Below the pieces are notes generated by a model. That model did not search any database. It saw nothing but the letters and a program-made list of their open reading frames with translations, and was not told where the DNA came from. DNA of 61,962 bases from an uncultured Collinsella sp. (GTDB lineage: Bacteria; Actinomycetota; Coriobacteriia; Coriobacteriales; Coriobacteriaceae), in contig CAAFGE010000030.1 in NCBI GenBank assembly GCA_900762355.1, forward strand, positions 1-61,962. Direction: 5' to 3'. Of the stretch, positions 14,933-23,055 are shown piece after piece (positions within the stretch are counted from its first letter, which is position 1; each line of letters opens with the position of its first letter). The position numbers and the translations under genes were made by a program.

Positions 14933-15946
14933 ATGAAGCGCATCCTTCTCATCGCCACGGGCGGCACCATCGCATCGACCGAGGACGGCAACGGCCTCTC
15001 CCCCGCCCTGACCGGTGAGGAGCTCGCCCAGAGCGTCCCCGAGATCTCGGGCCTCTGCGAGCTCGACGTCGTGCAGCCCATGAACATCGACAGCACCAAC
15101 ATGCGCCCGAGTGACTGGATGCGTATCCGCGACGTCATCGTCGAGGGTTATGCCGACCACGACGGCTTCGTGATTCTACACGGCACCGACACCATGAGCT
15201 ACACCGCGGCAGCGCTTTCCTATCTGATTCAGGACAGTCCCAAGCCCATCGTACTCACCGGCTCGCAAAAGCCCATGGGCAACCCTTTTACTGACGCCAA
15301 ACTCAATCTGTACCAGAGCCTGCTCTATGCGCTCGATGAGCATTCGCACGACGTCTCTATCGTGTTTGGCGGCGTCGCGATTGCCGGTACGCGCGCCCGC
15401 AAGCAGCGCACCATGAGCTTTAACGCGTTCATTAGCGTCAACTATCCGCCCATTGCCTACATCCGCAACGACCGCATCGTGCGCAACGGGCTTCACGGCA
15501 CGCATCAGGGCGAAAACCCGGTGCGTTTCTACGACAGCATCGACCCGCGCGTGTTTGTCCTTAAGCTGACGCCCGGCGTAAACCCGGGTATCCTTGACGC
15601 CCTTGCCGATAGCTACGACGCCGTGATTCTGGAGACCTTTGGCATTGGCGGTATCCCCGAGTTTGGCGAGTCCGGCGAGTCATTCCAAGAGGCAATTTTC
15701 CGCTGGGTCAATTCGGGTCGCACCGTCGTTATGACCACACAGGTCCCCGAGGAGGGCCTCGATTTGGGTGTTTATGAGGTCGGCCGTGCCTACGCCGACC
15801 ATCCGGGCATTCTACGCGGCGACGATATGACAACCGAGACGCTCGTGGCCAAAACCATGTGGGCACTGGGCCAGTCACGTGATGCGGCAGAGATTCAACG
15901 CCTGTTCTACAGCCAAGTCAATCACGACCGTATCCCGATGGTGTAA
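14933..15946 (+). CDS. L-asparaginase, type I-like
   Basis: A 337-residue asparaginase/glutaminase. The nucleophile threonine is in ATGGTIAS (about 8-15), and the second catalytic group is in LHGTDTMSYTAAALSYL (about 80-96, Thr-Asp). No signal peptide is seen, so it should be the cytoplasmic AnsA type that hydrolyses asparagine to aspartate and ammonia. Start ATG 14933 follows AGGAAT at 14921-14926; the frame is open further upstream without a site. It is divergent from guaA. Confidence 0.92.
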   Translation: MKRILLIATGGTIASTEDGNGLSPALTGEELAQSVPEISGLCELDVVQPMNIDSTNMRPSDWMRIRDVIVEGYADHDGFVILHGTDTMSYTAAALSYLIQDSPKPIVLTGSQKPMGNPFTDAKLNLYQSLLYALDEHSHDVSIVFGGVAIAGTRARKQRTMSFNAFISVNYPPIAYIRNDRIVRNGLHGTHQGENPVRFYDSIDPRVFVLKLTPGVNPGILDALADSYDAVILETFGIGGIPEFGESGESFQEAIFRWVNSGRTVVMTTQVPEEGLDLGVYEVGRAYADHPGILRGDDMTTETLVAKTMWALGQSRDAAEIQRLFYSQVNHDRIPMV

Positions 15947-15968
15947 TTCAGTTTTAGACGGGTATCCC

Positions 15969-16187
15969 CTATTCGATGCCCTCGAGAAGCTCCGATACCG
16001 TCATGCCAAGCGCGGGCGCGATCTTAAATAAAACCTTGAGCGTGAAATTTGCCGTCCCATCTTCGATTCGGTCAAGGTAGGGTCGGCTGATTCCTGTCGC
16101 CACGCAAAAATCGACCTTGGAGATACCAAGGGCCTTGCGCGTCCGCTCAACTCGCTCGCCAAGAATCTGTTTCGCATGCTCATTCAT
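15969..16187 (-). CDS. XRE-family small DNA-binding regulator
   Basis: A 72-residue Cro/CI-type helix-turn-helix protein that is nearly all one HTH domain (RTRKALGISKVDFCVATGIS, then PYLDRIEDGTANFTLKVLFK, then IAPALGMTVSELLEG). ATG 16187 is the first good start; a TTG eight codons earlier is the alternative. No strong Shine-Dalgarno is visible, so the mRNA may be nearly leaderless. It is divergent from the 16264 gene, and a perfect 26-bp palindrome sits in the shared promoter region. It is most likely its own repressor and the regulator of that neighbour. Confidence 0.85.
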   Translation of the reverse strand: MNEHAKQILGERVERTRKALGISKVDFCVATGISRPYLDRIEDGTANFTLKVLFKIAPALGMTVSELLEGIE

Positions 16188-16215
16188 GCAGACGAGTTTG
16201 AAATGGAGCAAAACA

Positions 16216-16241
16216 AAAACGTAAACTATAGTTTACGTTTT
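16216..16241. promoter_or_regulatory. perfect 26-bp palindromic operator
   Basis: Thirteen bases, AAAACGTAAACTA, are followed without a loop by their exact complement. The centre contains TATAGT/ACTATA, which can serve as -10 on either strand. It lies 28 nt before the XRE start and 22 nt before the 16264 start. A dimeric HTH protein bound here would shut both divergent genes. The palindrome is seen directly; the identity of the binder is inferred from position. Confidence 0.75.
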
Positions 16242-16263
16242 GCTGAATATACAGGAGTTTTCT

Positions 16264-16653
16264 ATGTCGGCTTGCTCAATTTGCATGCGTCAAAAATCAC
16301 GCTGCACAGACGGCGTGCAACCCAAGCTTGTCGTCGTTGAGGCCGAATGCCTTTCCCCAGACGAACGAACGGCCTTTGCGTTGCTATCGAGCCGTGTTGC
16401 GACCGCACTGCTCCCCGACCCGGCGAGAGGCGAGCTCGCCGCTCAATGCCGAACGCACGGCTGCACCCTTGACCAGACCGTAGTAATAGCAACCAGCCAA
16501 CGTGGCCTGCCCCTTCTCCTCGAAGCCGGTATCGCACTCGCCCTTCGCGGCGCCGGATACGAAAACGAGGCCGCCGCCGACATGGTATTTAAACCACGAT
16601 CGAGCGGCGGCCTCGCAGCAGCGATTGAATATGCGTGCAGGCTTGTTGCCTAA
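16264..16653 (+). CDS. degenerate HAD-like protein with N-terminal cysteines
   Basis: A 129-residue protein starting at ATG 16264 after AGGAG. The N-terminus has a Cys-X2-Cys-X5-Cys group (MSACSICMRQKSRC). The C-terminal half reads like the last third of a Cof-type HAD phosphatase: a VVIATSQRGLPLLLEAGIAL segment where active enzymes have GDSxND, then a helix ending AIEYACRLV. The catalytic DxD motif and cap are absent, so no phosphatase activity is expected. Whether the cysteines bind metal or sense redox is unknown. It is paired with the divergent XRE regulator across a palindromic operator and is otherwise unrecognised. Confidence 0.6.
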   Translation: MSACSICMRQKSRCTDGVQPKLVVVEAECLSPDERTAFALLSSRVATALLPDPARGELAAQCRTHGCTLDQTVVIATSQRGLPLLLEAGIALALRGAGYENEAAADMVFKPRSSGGLAAAIEYACRLVA

Positions 16654-16662
16654 AGGGAAAAG

Positions 16663-17046
16663 TTAAAAGCCCAGACCAAAACCCGTACCGGTAATCGCCG
16701 AATACATAAAGTAGACGTTGATTACGTTGAGAAACACACCCGTGATGCAGCCGTTTCGCAGGTAGCGCTCGCACACGATGCGTGCCATGGCGGCGGAATC
16801 CTCATTGTTCTTGGCCTGGCGTCCCGCCGTAAAGTACGTCGCCACGCTCAGCAGCAAGTTGAGCACCGGAAGCGCCAGCAGCTCGTAGCTCTTGCCCCAG
16901 CGCGTCACCTCGCCGGCTGCGTTAAACTTCGTTGCCACCTCGGGGCCAATGTTGGGGATAACACACGCTGCGACCACCAGCGGAAGCACTGCAAGCACCA
17001 GCAGCGCGATGCCCATGTAGCCGGCTTTTTTGCCATATTTAAACAT
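16663..17046 (-). CDS. DUF1648-type small membrane protein
   Basis: A 127-residue membrane protein. A first transmembrane helix (about 11-33) is followed by IPNIGPEVATKFNAAGEVTR (about 30-50), the outside loop typical of DUF1648 proteins such as the SdpI family. Two more hydrophobic segments cover about 57-72 and 100-120. The role is unknown; SdpI relatives act as immunity or signalling proteins. ATG 17046 follows AAGGA. It lies 11 nt downstream of ychF on the same strand and may be read through from it, and it is convergent with the 16264 gene. Confidence 0.7.
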   Translation of the reverse strand: MFKYGKKAGYMGIALLVLAVLPLVVAACVIPNIGPEVATKFNAAGEVTRWGKSYELLALPVLNLLLSVATYFTAGRQAKNNEDSAAMARIVCERYLRNGCITGVFLNVINVYFMYSAITGTGFGLGF

Positions 17047-17057
17047 GCGCGTCGTCC

Positions 17058-18134
17058 TTACACGTTAAAGCGGAAGTGTACGACGTCGCCATCGGCCATG
17101 ACATACTCTTTGCCCTCGATGCGCAGCTTGCCAGCAGCCTTGGCGCCCTGCTCGCCACCGAGCTCGATGTAGTCATCGTAGCCAATGACCTCGGCCTTAA
17201 TAAAGCCGCGCTCAAAGTCGGTATGGATAACACCGGCGGCCTGCGGGGCGGTCGCGCCCTGACGCACCGTCCAGGCCTTGACCTCCATCTCGCCAGCCGT
17301 AAAGAACGACTGCAGGCCAAGCAGCTTGTAGGCGGCCTGCGCGAGCACGTCCAGGCCGGGCTGCTCCAGGCCCAGGCTCTCCAGGTAGTCGGCGGCGTCC
17401 TCGGGATCGAGCTCGGAGAGCTCGGCCTCAATCTTGGCGCAGATGGGCAGCGGCTTGACGCCGTCGATGGGCGCCAAGTCCTCGTTGAGCATGTCCTCAT
17501 CTACGTTGGCCACATACAGGATGGGCTTCATGGTGAGCAGGAACAGGCCCTTGGCAGCGGCACGCTCGTCGTCGGTCATCTCCATGGATGCGGCGCGCTT
17601 GCCCTCGTTGAGCCAGGCAAGCAGACGCTTGGCGACCTCGAACTTGGGCATGAGCTCCTTGTCGCGCTTGGCCTCCTTCTCGAGCTTGGGCAGCTGCTTC
17701 TCGAGCGTGCCCATATCGGCCAGGATGAGCTCGGTCATGATGGTGTCGGCATCGCCGGCGGGGTCGACGAACTCGCCCGTGCGGCCCACCTCACGCATGA
17801 CGTTGGGGTCCTTAAAGTAGCGCACGACCTCGCAGATGGCGTCGGTCTCGCGGATGTTTGCCAAGAACTGGTTGCCCAGGCCCTCACCCTCGTTAGCGCC
17901 CTTCACCAGACCTGCGATGTCGACGAACTCGACCGTCGCCGGCACAATGCGACCCGGGTTGACGATGTCGGCGAGCTTTTGCAGGCGGCTATCGGGCACA
18001 TCGACGATACCCACGTTGGGGTCGATCGTGGCAAACGGGTAGTTGGCGGCAAGGCCAGTCTTTTTGGTAAGCGCGGTGAACAGCGTCGACTTGCCCACAT
18101 TGGGCAGGCCCACGATACCGATGGAAAGGGACAC
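17058..18134 (-). CDS. ychF: Obg-like ATPase YchF
   Basis: A 358-residue P-loop protein of the Obg family. The G1 motif is GLPNVGKS (9-16). The specificity motif reads NVDE in place of NKxD, the mark of the ATP-preferring YchF branch. The central segment is helical and the end carries a TGS domain with ERGFIKAEVI and a closing VHFRFNV. It associates with ribosomes and is implicated in stress and redox control. A GTG start at 18134 is chosen because AAGGAG lies 5 nt upstream; the frame continues upstream without a site. Confidence 0.95.
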   Translation of the reverse strand: MSLSIGIVGLPNVGKSTLFTALTKKTGLAANYPFATIDPNVGIVDVPDSRLQKLADIVNPGRIVPATVEFVDIAGLVKGANEGEGLGNQFLANIRETDAICEVVRYFKDPNVMREVGRTGEFVDPAGDADTIMTELILADMGTLEKQLPKLEKEAKRDKELMPKFEVAKRLLAWLNEGKRAASMEMTDDERAAAKGLFLLTMKPILYVANVDEDMLNEDLAPIDGVKPLPICAKIEAELSELDPEDAADYLESLGLEQPGLDVLAQAAYKLLGLQSFFTAGEMEVKAWTVRQGATAPQAAGVIHTDFERGFIKAEVIGYDDYIELGGEQGAKAAGKLRIEGKEYVMADGDVVHFRFNV

Positions 18135-18248
18135 GACAGCTCCTTTTGGTACAGGTACTTCAAACTGCATAAGTATAGCGCCGCCGCAGCATCTGGGCGA
18201 ACCCGGACGCCACGGCGGCGCAAATGAAGCAGAGATTGGGGTCGCTGG

Positions 18249-19502
18249 CTAGTCCGCGAGCTTCTCCACTTGGTCGAGCATCTTATCGAGCTTGGCCTTT
18301 GCCTCGGCCTTGACCTTCTCGGCCTCCTCGTGGGCCTTGGCCTTCTGAGCGGCCTTTTCCTCGGCCTCGGGATCGACGACGACCAGGTTGGATGCATCAT
18401 GCTCAACCAACTTAAGCGCATGCTCGGGACACACCTTGACGCAGGCCCCGCAACCTAGGCAATACGTGGACTCCAACGCAAAGCGACCGCTTCCAACCAA
18501 ATCGCAGGCAAACGTGGGGCACACGTTGACGCACTCGCCGCACGACGTGCACTTGTCAAAATCGCACTCCGGCGTGCTCACCTGCATGTTCTGGGCAAGC
18601 TCGGGATGGTTCTGCAGCGTCGAGAGCACCAGCTGCCGCCCGTGCGTGAGCGAACGGCGACGCTTGGTCGTCGTGGTGCCGCACATGGTGTTGAGCGTGC
18701 GCTCCAGCTGGGTAATCTGATGGCGATGGGCTTTGAGCTTCTGCGTCACCGAGGCCAGCGCCGCCGTCGCCGGGTTGAGCTTGGTCACTGTCAGGCCCGT
18801 CGTGCGGGCGATCTTTTCCATGTACTCCTTGCGCTCGTACTCGCGAAGCTTATGGCACTTGAGGCTCTTGGGGTCGACCTCCAGACCCATACCCGTGCCA
18901 GACCACTCTTCGGCCTTCGCGATCGCCTCGCCCAGAATGTCCTCACCACCGATGTTGCGGCATTTATCGCACACGCCCAACGGCAGATACACACTCACGT
19001 TGGGATAGTCGGCCAGTACCGAGAACCAAGTCTCGGCCGTAATATCGCCCACGCAGGCAACGACGACTTCGTTTTCGCGCGGCATGCGCTTGAGGGCGCG
19101 CGTGCAGGTGACGTAGGCGGTCTCATGGCTCGTAGCCGCCGAGACAATGTCGTCATACAGGTTTTTGGGCGCCAGGCGCGGCGAGATGATTGCCTCGGTC
19201 GGACAGGCGGCGGCGCACAGGCCGCACTTGCGACAGGAGTCGAGGATCTCGATGGCGTCCTCCTCGACCTCGATAGCGTTGACCGGGCACACATCCATGC
19301 ACGCGGTGCAGCCGCTTTTCTCGTTTTTACAGGTCAGGCACGGAATGGTGTTGCCGCGCGGACGCTCCTTGTAGTCGGCAGGATTCCACTGCGGCGCCGA
19401 TGGATCGAGTGCATCGGTCACGCCGCCAAGCGGGTTTTTAAGAAAGTCGAAACCCTTGCTGATCTCGATAATGTCATCAAACAGATCGTGTTCCTGCGCC
19501 AT
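18249..19502 (-). CDS. polyferredoxin-like 4Fe-4S protein
   Basis: A 417-residue iron-sulfur protein with two ferredoxin modules. The first (about 58-105) contains CLTCKNEKSGCTACMDVCP and CRKCGLCAAACP. The second (about 315-375) contains CDFDKCTSCGECVNVCP and CLGCGACVKVCP. Up to four [4Fe-4S] clusters are possible. Further cysteines lie between (VCDKCRNIGG). The tail (about 380-417) is a charged Ala/Lys/Glu coiled coil. Start ATG 19502 follows GGGAGGGG. It probably shuttles electrons, but no partner enzyme is adjacent, so the pathway is not clear. Confidence 0.85.
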   Translation of the reverse strand: MAQEHDLFDDIIEISKGFDFLKNPLGGVTDALDPSAPQWNPADYKERPRGNTIPCLTCKNEKSGCTACMDVCPVNAIEVEEDAIEILDSCRKCGLCAAACPTEAIISPRLAPKNLYDDIVSAATSHETAYVTCTRALKRMPRENEVVVACVGDITAETWFSVLADYPNVSVYLPLGVCDKCRNIGGEDILGEAIAKAEEWSGTGMGLEVDPKSLKCHKLREYERKEYMEKIARTTGLTVTKLNPATAALASVTQKLKAHRHQITQLERTLNTMCGTTTTKRRRSLTHGRQLVLSTLQNHPELAQNMQVSTPECDFDKCTSCGECVNVCPTFACDLVGSGRFALESTYCLGCGACVKVCPEHALKLVEHDASNLVVVDPEAEEKAAQKAKAHEEAEKVKAEAKAKLDKMLDQVEKLAD

Positions 19503-19653
19503 GCGCGGCCCCTCCCTGAGCAGTGCAAACAAGCAAGAGATAATGATACGCTATCGGCCCACGCCTCGGGCAAATTACACGCGGAGCATCTTTGCGGCAA
19601 ATAGCCCATGGCCTATCGCCGCCTCGATCGCACAAGGTCGATCGAGCGCCAAG

Positions 19654-19992
19654 CTATGCCTCGCACATGAGTTGCACGAGCTTTTGTTCGGTCACCTTAA
19701 CCTGCTCGTTGGCCATATTACGCTCGTTTCTAAAGACCGCATTTGCAACACCCTGCAGGTCGCCATCGGAAATCGCGCTGCACGGACCGTCATAAATCTT
19801 AAAGAACGGCTCGCTTAGATCTTCATCCAGAAATCCATCGACGATCTGCCTGCACAGCCGATCCTCGGTGCCCTGGTCAAACAAGACATAGGCAGCGCAG
19901 CCCAACCATGACAGATACCTGCCCTGACGCGAAAGTTCGCCCGGCCCCTGAACATACCGGCCGGGGCCGCCATAAACCATGGGAAGCGCCAT
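19654..19992 (-). pseudogene. glycerol-dehydrogenase-like N-terminal fragment
   Basis: This 112-residue frame (ATG 19992 after GAAAGGG) mirrors the first part of the gldA protein directly upstream: YGGPGRYVQGPGELSRQGRY parallels NSPSKYIQGPDELAKLGSYV, and EPFFKIYDGPCSAISDGDLQ parallels LLFEDFNGECSKGEVDRLVA. The nucleotide-binding GGG loop and all metal ligands are absent. It is a tandem partial copy that has diverged strongly, and either a pseudogene or a small repurposed protein. A perfect 8-bp hairpin (19623-19646) follows its stop. Confidence 0.65.
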
Positions 19993-20023
19993 ACGAAAAT
20001 CCGCCCTTTCATCAATAACAATT

Positions 20024-20083
20024 GGTGCAAAGTAACCCGCCCCCTGCACCAACTTGTGCATTGGTGACAGGTCACTTTGCACC
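20024..20083. repeat. inverted repeat with GACAGG...CTTTG core
   Basis: GGTGCAAAGTAACC (20024-20037) pairs with GGTCACTTTGCACC (20070-20083) with one mismatch, and a nested CACCAA/TTGGTG stem lies inside. The right arm GGTGACAGGTCACTTTGCACC resembles the element at 27406-27438. It sits between the gldA terminator and the gldA-like fragment and is probably a copy of a genome-wide palindromic repeat family. Confidence 0.65.
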
Positions 20084-20088
20084 ATAGC

Positions 20089-20122
20089 AAAAAGGGGCAA
20101 AGCCATCTGCCGGCTTTGCCCC
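20089..20122 (-). terminator. gldA terminator
   Basis: On the minus strand GGGGCAAAGCC and GGCTTTGCCCC form a perfect 11-bp stem (20094-20104 with 20112-20122) followed by TTTTTGCT, 14 nt past the gldA stop. A textbook intrinsic terminator. Confidence 0.9.
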
Positions 20123-20136
20123 TTCCTTAGCTTGAT

Positions 20137-21237
20137 TTACTCATCCATGAGGTAATAATGACCCAGCGCGTCGGCGCCCAGAATGGCGTTTGCGACCATC
20201 TCGGGCGTCACCTCAAACGGCATGTTGCACATGGTATCCTCGGGCGCGCAGGCGGCCTCGGCAACGACCATGGCCTGCTCGCGTGTAAGCTCGGCAACGC
20301 CAAGTTCCCTCATCGTGACCGGCAGGCCCAGCTCAATGCAGAAGCCCAAGACTTCCTCGAGTTTCTCAGTCGGGGCATCCTCGAGTACCAGCTGGACGAT
20401 GGTGCCAAAGGCGACCTTCTCGCCGTGATACATGCCATGGCACTCGGGCAGCATCGTCAAACCGTTGTGGATGGCATGAGCAGCAGCAAGGCCCGAGCTC
20501 TCAAAGCCAATGCCCGAAAGCAGCGTGTTGGCCTCAATGATGTGCTCGACGGCAGGCGTGAGCGCACCCTTCTCCAGCGCGACCTTGGCCTTGACGCCAT
20601 CGGCCATGAGCGTCTCATAGCAGAGCTTGGCGAGCGCCAGGCCGGCCATGCCGCCCTTGCCGCCGGCGCAAGTGCCACCGTCGGCATCATGCGTCGCCTG
20701 GGCCTCAAAGTAGGTTGCGAGCGCATCGCCCATACCGGAAACCGTCAGGCGCACCGGGCTCGCCGCGATAACCGTCGTATCCATCAGGACAATATTGGGG
20801 TTTGCCTTAAGGAAGAGATACTTGTCGAACTGGCCGTCGTCGGTGTAGAGCACCGAAAGTGCCGAGCACGGAGCATCGGTCGAAGCGATGGTGGGGCAAA
20901 TGATGACCGGGGACTCCAGGTAGTAGGCAACGGCCTTGGCGGTGTCGAGGATCTTGCCGCCACCGACGCCGACGATGATGTCGCAACCGTTGTCGCGGGC
21001 GAGCGCGACCAGGCGATCAACCTCGCCCTTGGAGCACTCGCCGTTAAAGTCCTCAAACAGCAGCTCGGCCTTGGCCTCGGCAAAGCCGCCCTCGATCTTG
21101 GCACCGACGCGCTTCTTGCCCGAAGGCGTCACGATGACGAGGGCCTTAGCGCCGAGCGGCTCGACATAGGAGCCGAGCTTGGCGAGCTCGTCCGGGCCCT
21201 GGATGTACTTGCTGGGGCTATTGAAAATTGCAGCCAT
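20137..21237 (-). CDS. gldA: glycerol dehydrogenase
   Basis: A 366-residue iron/zinc-type polyol dehydrogenase. The NAD-binding loop is GVGGGKILDTAKA (about 94-106). Metal ligands are visible as Asp in SGMGDALATYFEAQA, His in GLAAAHAIHNGL and His in CHGMYHGEKVAFG. It oxidises glycerol to dihydroxyacetone with NAD+, or works in reverse under fermentation. ATG 21237 is preceded by an A-rich leader with only a weak site (GAGAATGGGAT). An independent terminator lies on each side, so it is monocistronic. A truncated relative follows it. Confidence 0.93.
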   Translation of the reverse strand: MAAIFNSPSKYIQGPDELAKLGSYVEPLGAKALVIVTPSGKKRVGAKIEGGFAEAKAELLFEDFNGECSKGEVDRLVALARDNGCDIIVGVGGGKILDTAKAVAYYLESPVIICPTIASTDAPCSALSVLYTDDGQFDKYLFLKANPNIVLMDTTVIAASPVRLTVSGMGDALATYFEAQATHDADGGTCAGGKGGMAGLALAKLCYETLMADGVKAKVALEKGALTPAVEHIIEANTLLSGIGFESSGLAAAHAIHNGLTMLPECHGMYHGEKVAFGTIVQLVLEDAPTEKLEEVLGFCIELGLPVTMRELGVAELTREQAMVVAEAACAPEDTMCNMPFEVTPEMVANAILGADALGHYYLMDE

Positions 21238-21254
21238 TTTTATCCCATTCTCTA

Positions 21255-21299
21255 ATAATAAAAAGAAAGGGGCTCCGTACGAATACGTGCGGAGCCCCT
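21255..21299 (-). terminator. terminator of the 21321 alcohol dehydrogenase
   Basis: On the minus strand AGGGGCTCCG and CGGAGCCCCT form a 10-bp stem (21268-21277 with 21290-21299) followed by TTCTTTTTATTATT. It ends the alcohol dehydrogenase transcript just before gldA. Confidence 0.92.
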
Positions 21300-21320
21300 C
21301 GTTACGATAACAAGAGTCGA

Positions 21321-22544
21321 TTAGAAATCGATGTCGGTGTCGTAGTAGCAGGCCTTGAGGATCTTCTCGAAGTCGGCAGCCTTGGTCTCACGCGGGTTCT
21401 CCGGCGTGCAGGCGTCGGTCTCGGCGTTCGCGGCGATCTCGGGCAGCTTGGCGAGGAACTCCTCCTCGGAAACCATCTGCGGGTTCTCGGCGTCGACCTT
21501 CACGCCACCATTCGCGTAATCCTTGATAGACTGCGGAATGTTGAGCTGGTCGTTGAGGTCGCGAATCTTCTGGACGAGCGCAGCGATGAGCTCCTCGTTG
21601 GTCTCGCCGGGAAGGTGCAGGATCTCCTTGGCCACGTAAGCGTAACGCTCGGCAGCACGCGGGTCCTTGGAGTTCCACTGGATGACCTTGCCCAGGTACA
21701 TGGCGTTAGCGGCACCGTGGATGATGTGACCGTTCTCAAAGGCTGCACCGGTCTTGTGAGCCATGGAGTGAACGATGCCGAGCAGGCCCGAGGAGAAGGC
21801 GATACCGGCGATGCACTGAGCCTCGTGCATGTGCTGACGGGCCTCATGGTCGCCAGCATAGGACTTGGGCAGCCACTCGACGATCTCGCGGATGCCGTGC
21901 AGAGCGTTGGCGTCGGTGAACATAGAGGCGCAGGTGGAAACGTAGGCCTCCATGCAGTGGGTCAGAGCGTCCATGCCGGTATGAGCGCACAGCTTGGCGG
22001 GCATGGTGTAGGTGAGCTCGGGGTCGACGATGGCGACATCAGGGGTGATGTTGAAGTCGGCCAGCGGGTACTTGATGCCCTTTTCGTAATCCGTGATGAC
22101 GGAGAATGCGGTGACCTCGGTAGCGGTGCCGGAGGTAGAGGAAATGGCGCAGAAGTGAGCCTTCTGACGCAGCTCGGGGAAGCTGAACGGCTGGATAATG
22201 TTGTCGAAGGACTCCTCGGGATACTCGTAGAAGACCCACATGGCCTTAGCGGCATCGATGGGCGAACCGCCACCGATAGCAACGATCCAGTCGGGCTCGA
22301 AGTCGCGCATAGCGGCTGCGCCCTTCATGACGGTCTCGATGGAGGGATCGGACTCGACGCCCTCGAACAGCTTGACCTCCATGCCGGCCTCTTTGAGGTC
22401 GGCCTCAACGTCCTGCAGGAACCCGCCGCGGCGCATAGAGCTGCCGCCAGAAACGATGATGGCCTTCTTGCCCTTGAGGTTCTTCACCTCGTGGCGAGCG
22501 CCCTCACCAAAGTACAGATCGCGAGGATTGGTAAAACGTCCCAT
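21321..22544 (-). CDS. iron-containing alcohol dehydrogenase
   Basis: A 407-residue group III alcohol dehydrogenase. The nucleotide loop is VAIGGGSPIDAAKAMW (about 88-103). The metal region includes CAHTGMDALTHCMEAY and SMAHKTGAAFENGHIIHG, with the HxxxH-type ligands. It resembles the alcohol-dehydrogenase half of AdhE and butanol dehydrogenases, so a fermentative ethanol or butanol role is likely. ATG 22544 is chosen for its TTTAGGAGG site; an upstream ATG at 22595 opens the same frame without one. It has its own terminator. The upstream gap holds AAACGTTT palindromes that could be LacI-type operators. Confidence 0.92.
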   Translation of the reverse strand: MGRFTNPRDLYFGEGARHEVKNLKGKKAIIVSGGSSMRRGGFLQDVEADLKEAGMEVKLFEGVESDPSIETVMKGAAAMRDFEPDWIVAIGGGSPIDAAKAMWVFYEYPEESFDNIIQPFSFPELRQKAHFCAISSTSGTATEVTAFSVITDYEKGIKYPLADFNITPDVAIVDPELTYTMPAKLCAHTGMDALTHCMEAYVSTCASMFTDANALHGIREIVEWLPKSYAGDHEARQHMHEAQCIAGIAFSSGLLGIVHSMAHKTGAAFENGHIIHGAANAMYLGKVIQWNSKDPRAAERYAYVAKEILHLPGETNEELIAALVQKIRDLNDQLNIPQSIKDYANGGVKVDAENPQMVSEEEFLAKLPEIAANAETDACTPENPRETKAADFEKILKACYYDTDIDF

Positions 22545-23055
22545 ACTGTGCCTCCTAAACAAGCCCCTCTTAGACTTGCGTATATAACGGAGCACCCGAT
22601 TGGCTCCGTTAGGACCGTTTTGCGCGTTGCCGGCGATGACAATGCGCGATGTCTAAACGTCTCAATGCTCAGACAAACACTATTTTACCGTTCTGGTTGG
22701 TCAGTTATTCACCTAAAGCCAACAATGATGAAACGTTTTTTCTATCCCTGAAGACCCTTATGGGGCATTCATACTCCCAAGCTGGGCAAACGTTTTATCA
22801 AGGTTGACCACATATCCCGGGCAGGGCTGTGCCCCTCCAAAATGCGCCCCGTTCGCCGCCAAAAATCGACCGTTTGCGGCACCGTGATACCACTCGGCCG
22901 TCCAAGGTGCCGACATTTGTCCGACATCCGTCTGACATCCGTCTTCGTGGTGCAAAGGTGCATGTCCAAGTGCGGCACCCCCGGTGTGCCACATGCGGGT
23001 AAACTAGAACCTTATATAGAGACATTTGAACCCTAACCGCAGCAAAGGAGGCCCC
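22545..23055. other. 511-bp intergenic region
   Basis: No gene is supported here. AAACGTTTT occurs in GATGAAACGTTTTTTC (about 22729-22744) and CAAACGTTTTATC (about 22788-22800), resembling LacI/GalR-type half-palindromes near the alcohol dehydrogenase promoter. An 11-bp unit, GACATCCGTCT, is repeated twice head to tail (22923-22944). The stretch around 22800-22990 is dense in short open frames on both strands, but none has a ribosome-binding site or recognisable product. Confidence 0.4.

Noticed and set aside
21228..22751. 507-residue plus-strand frame antisense to alcohol dehydrogenase
   Set aside because: It is a shadow of the high-GC coding strand; the minus-strand protein has all family motifs.
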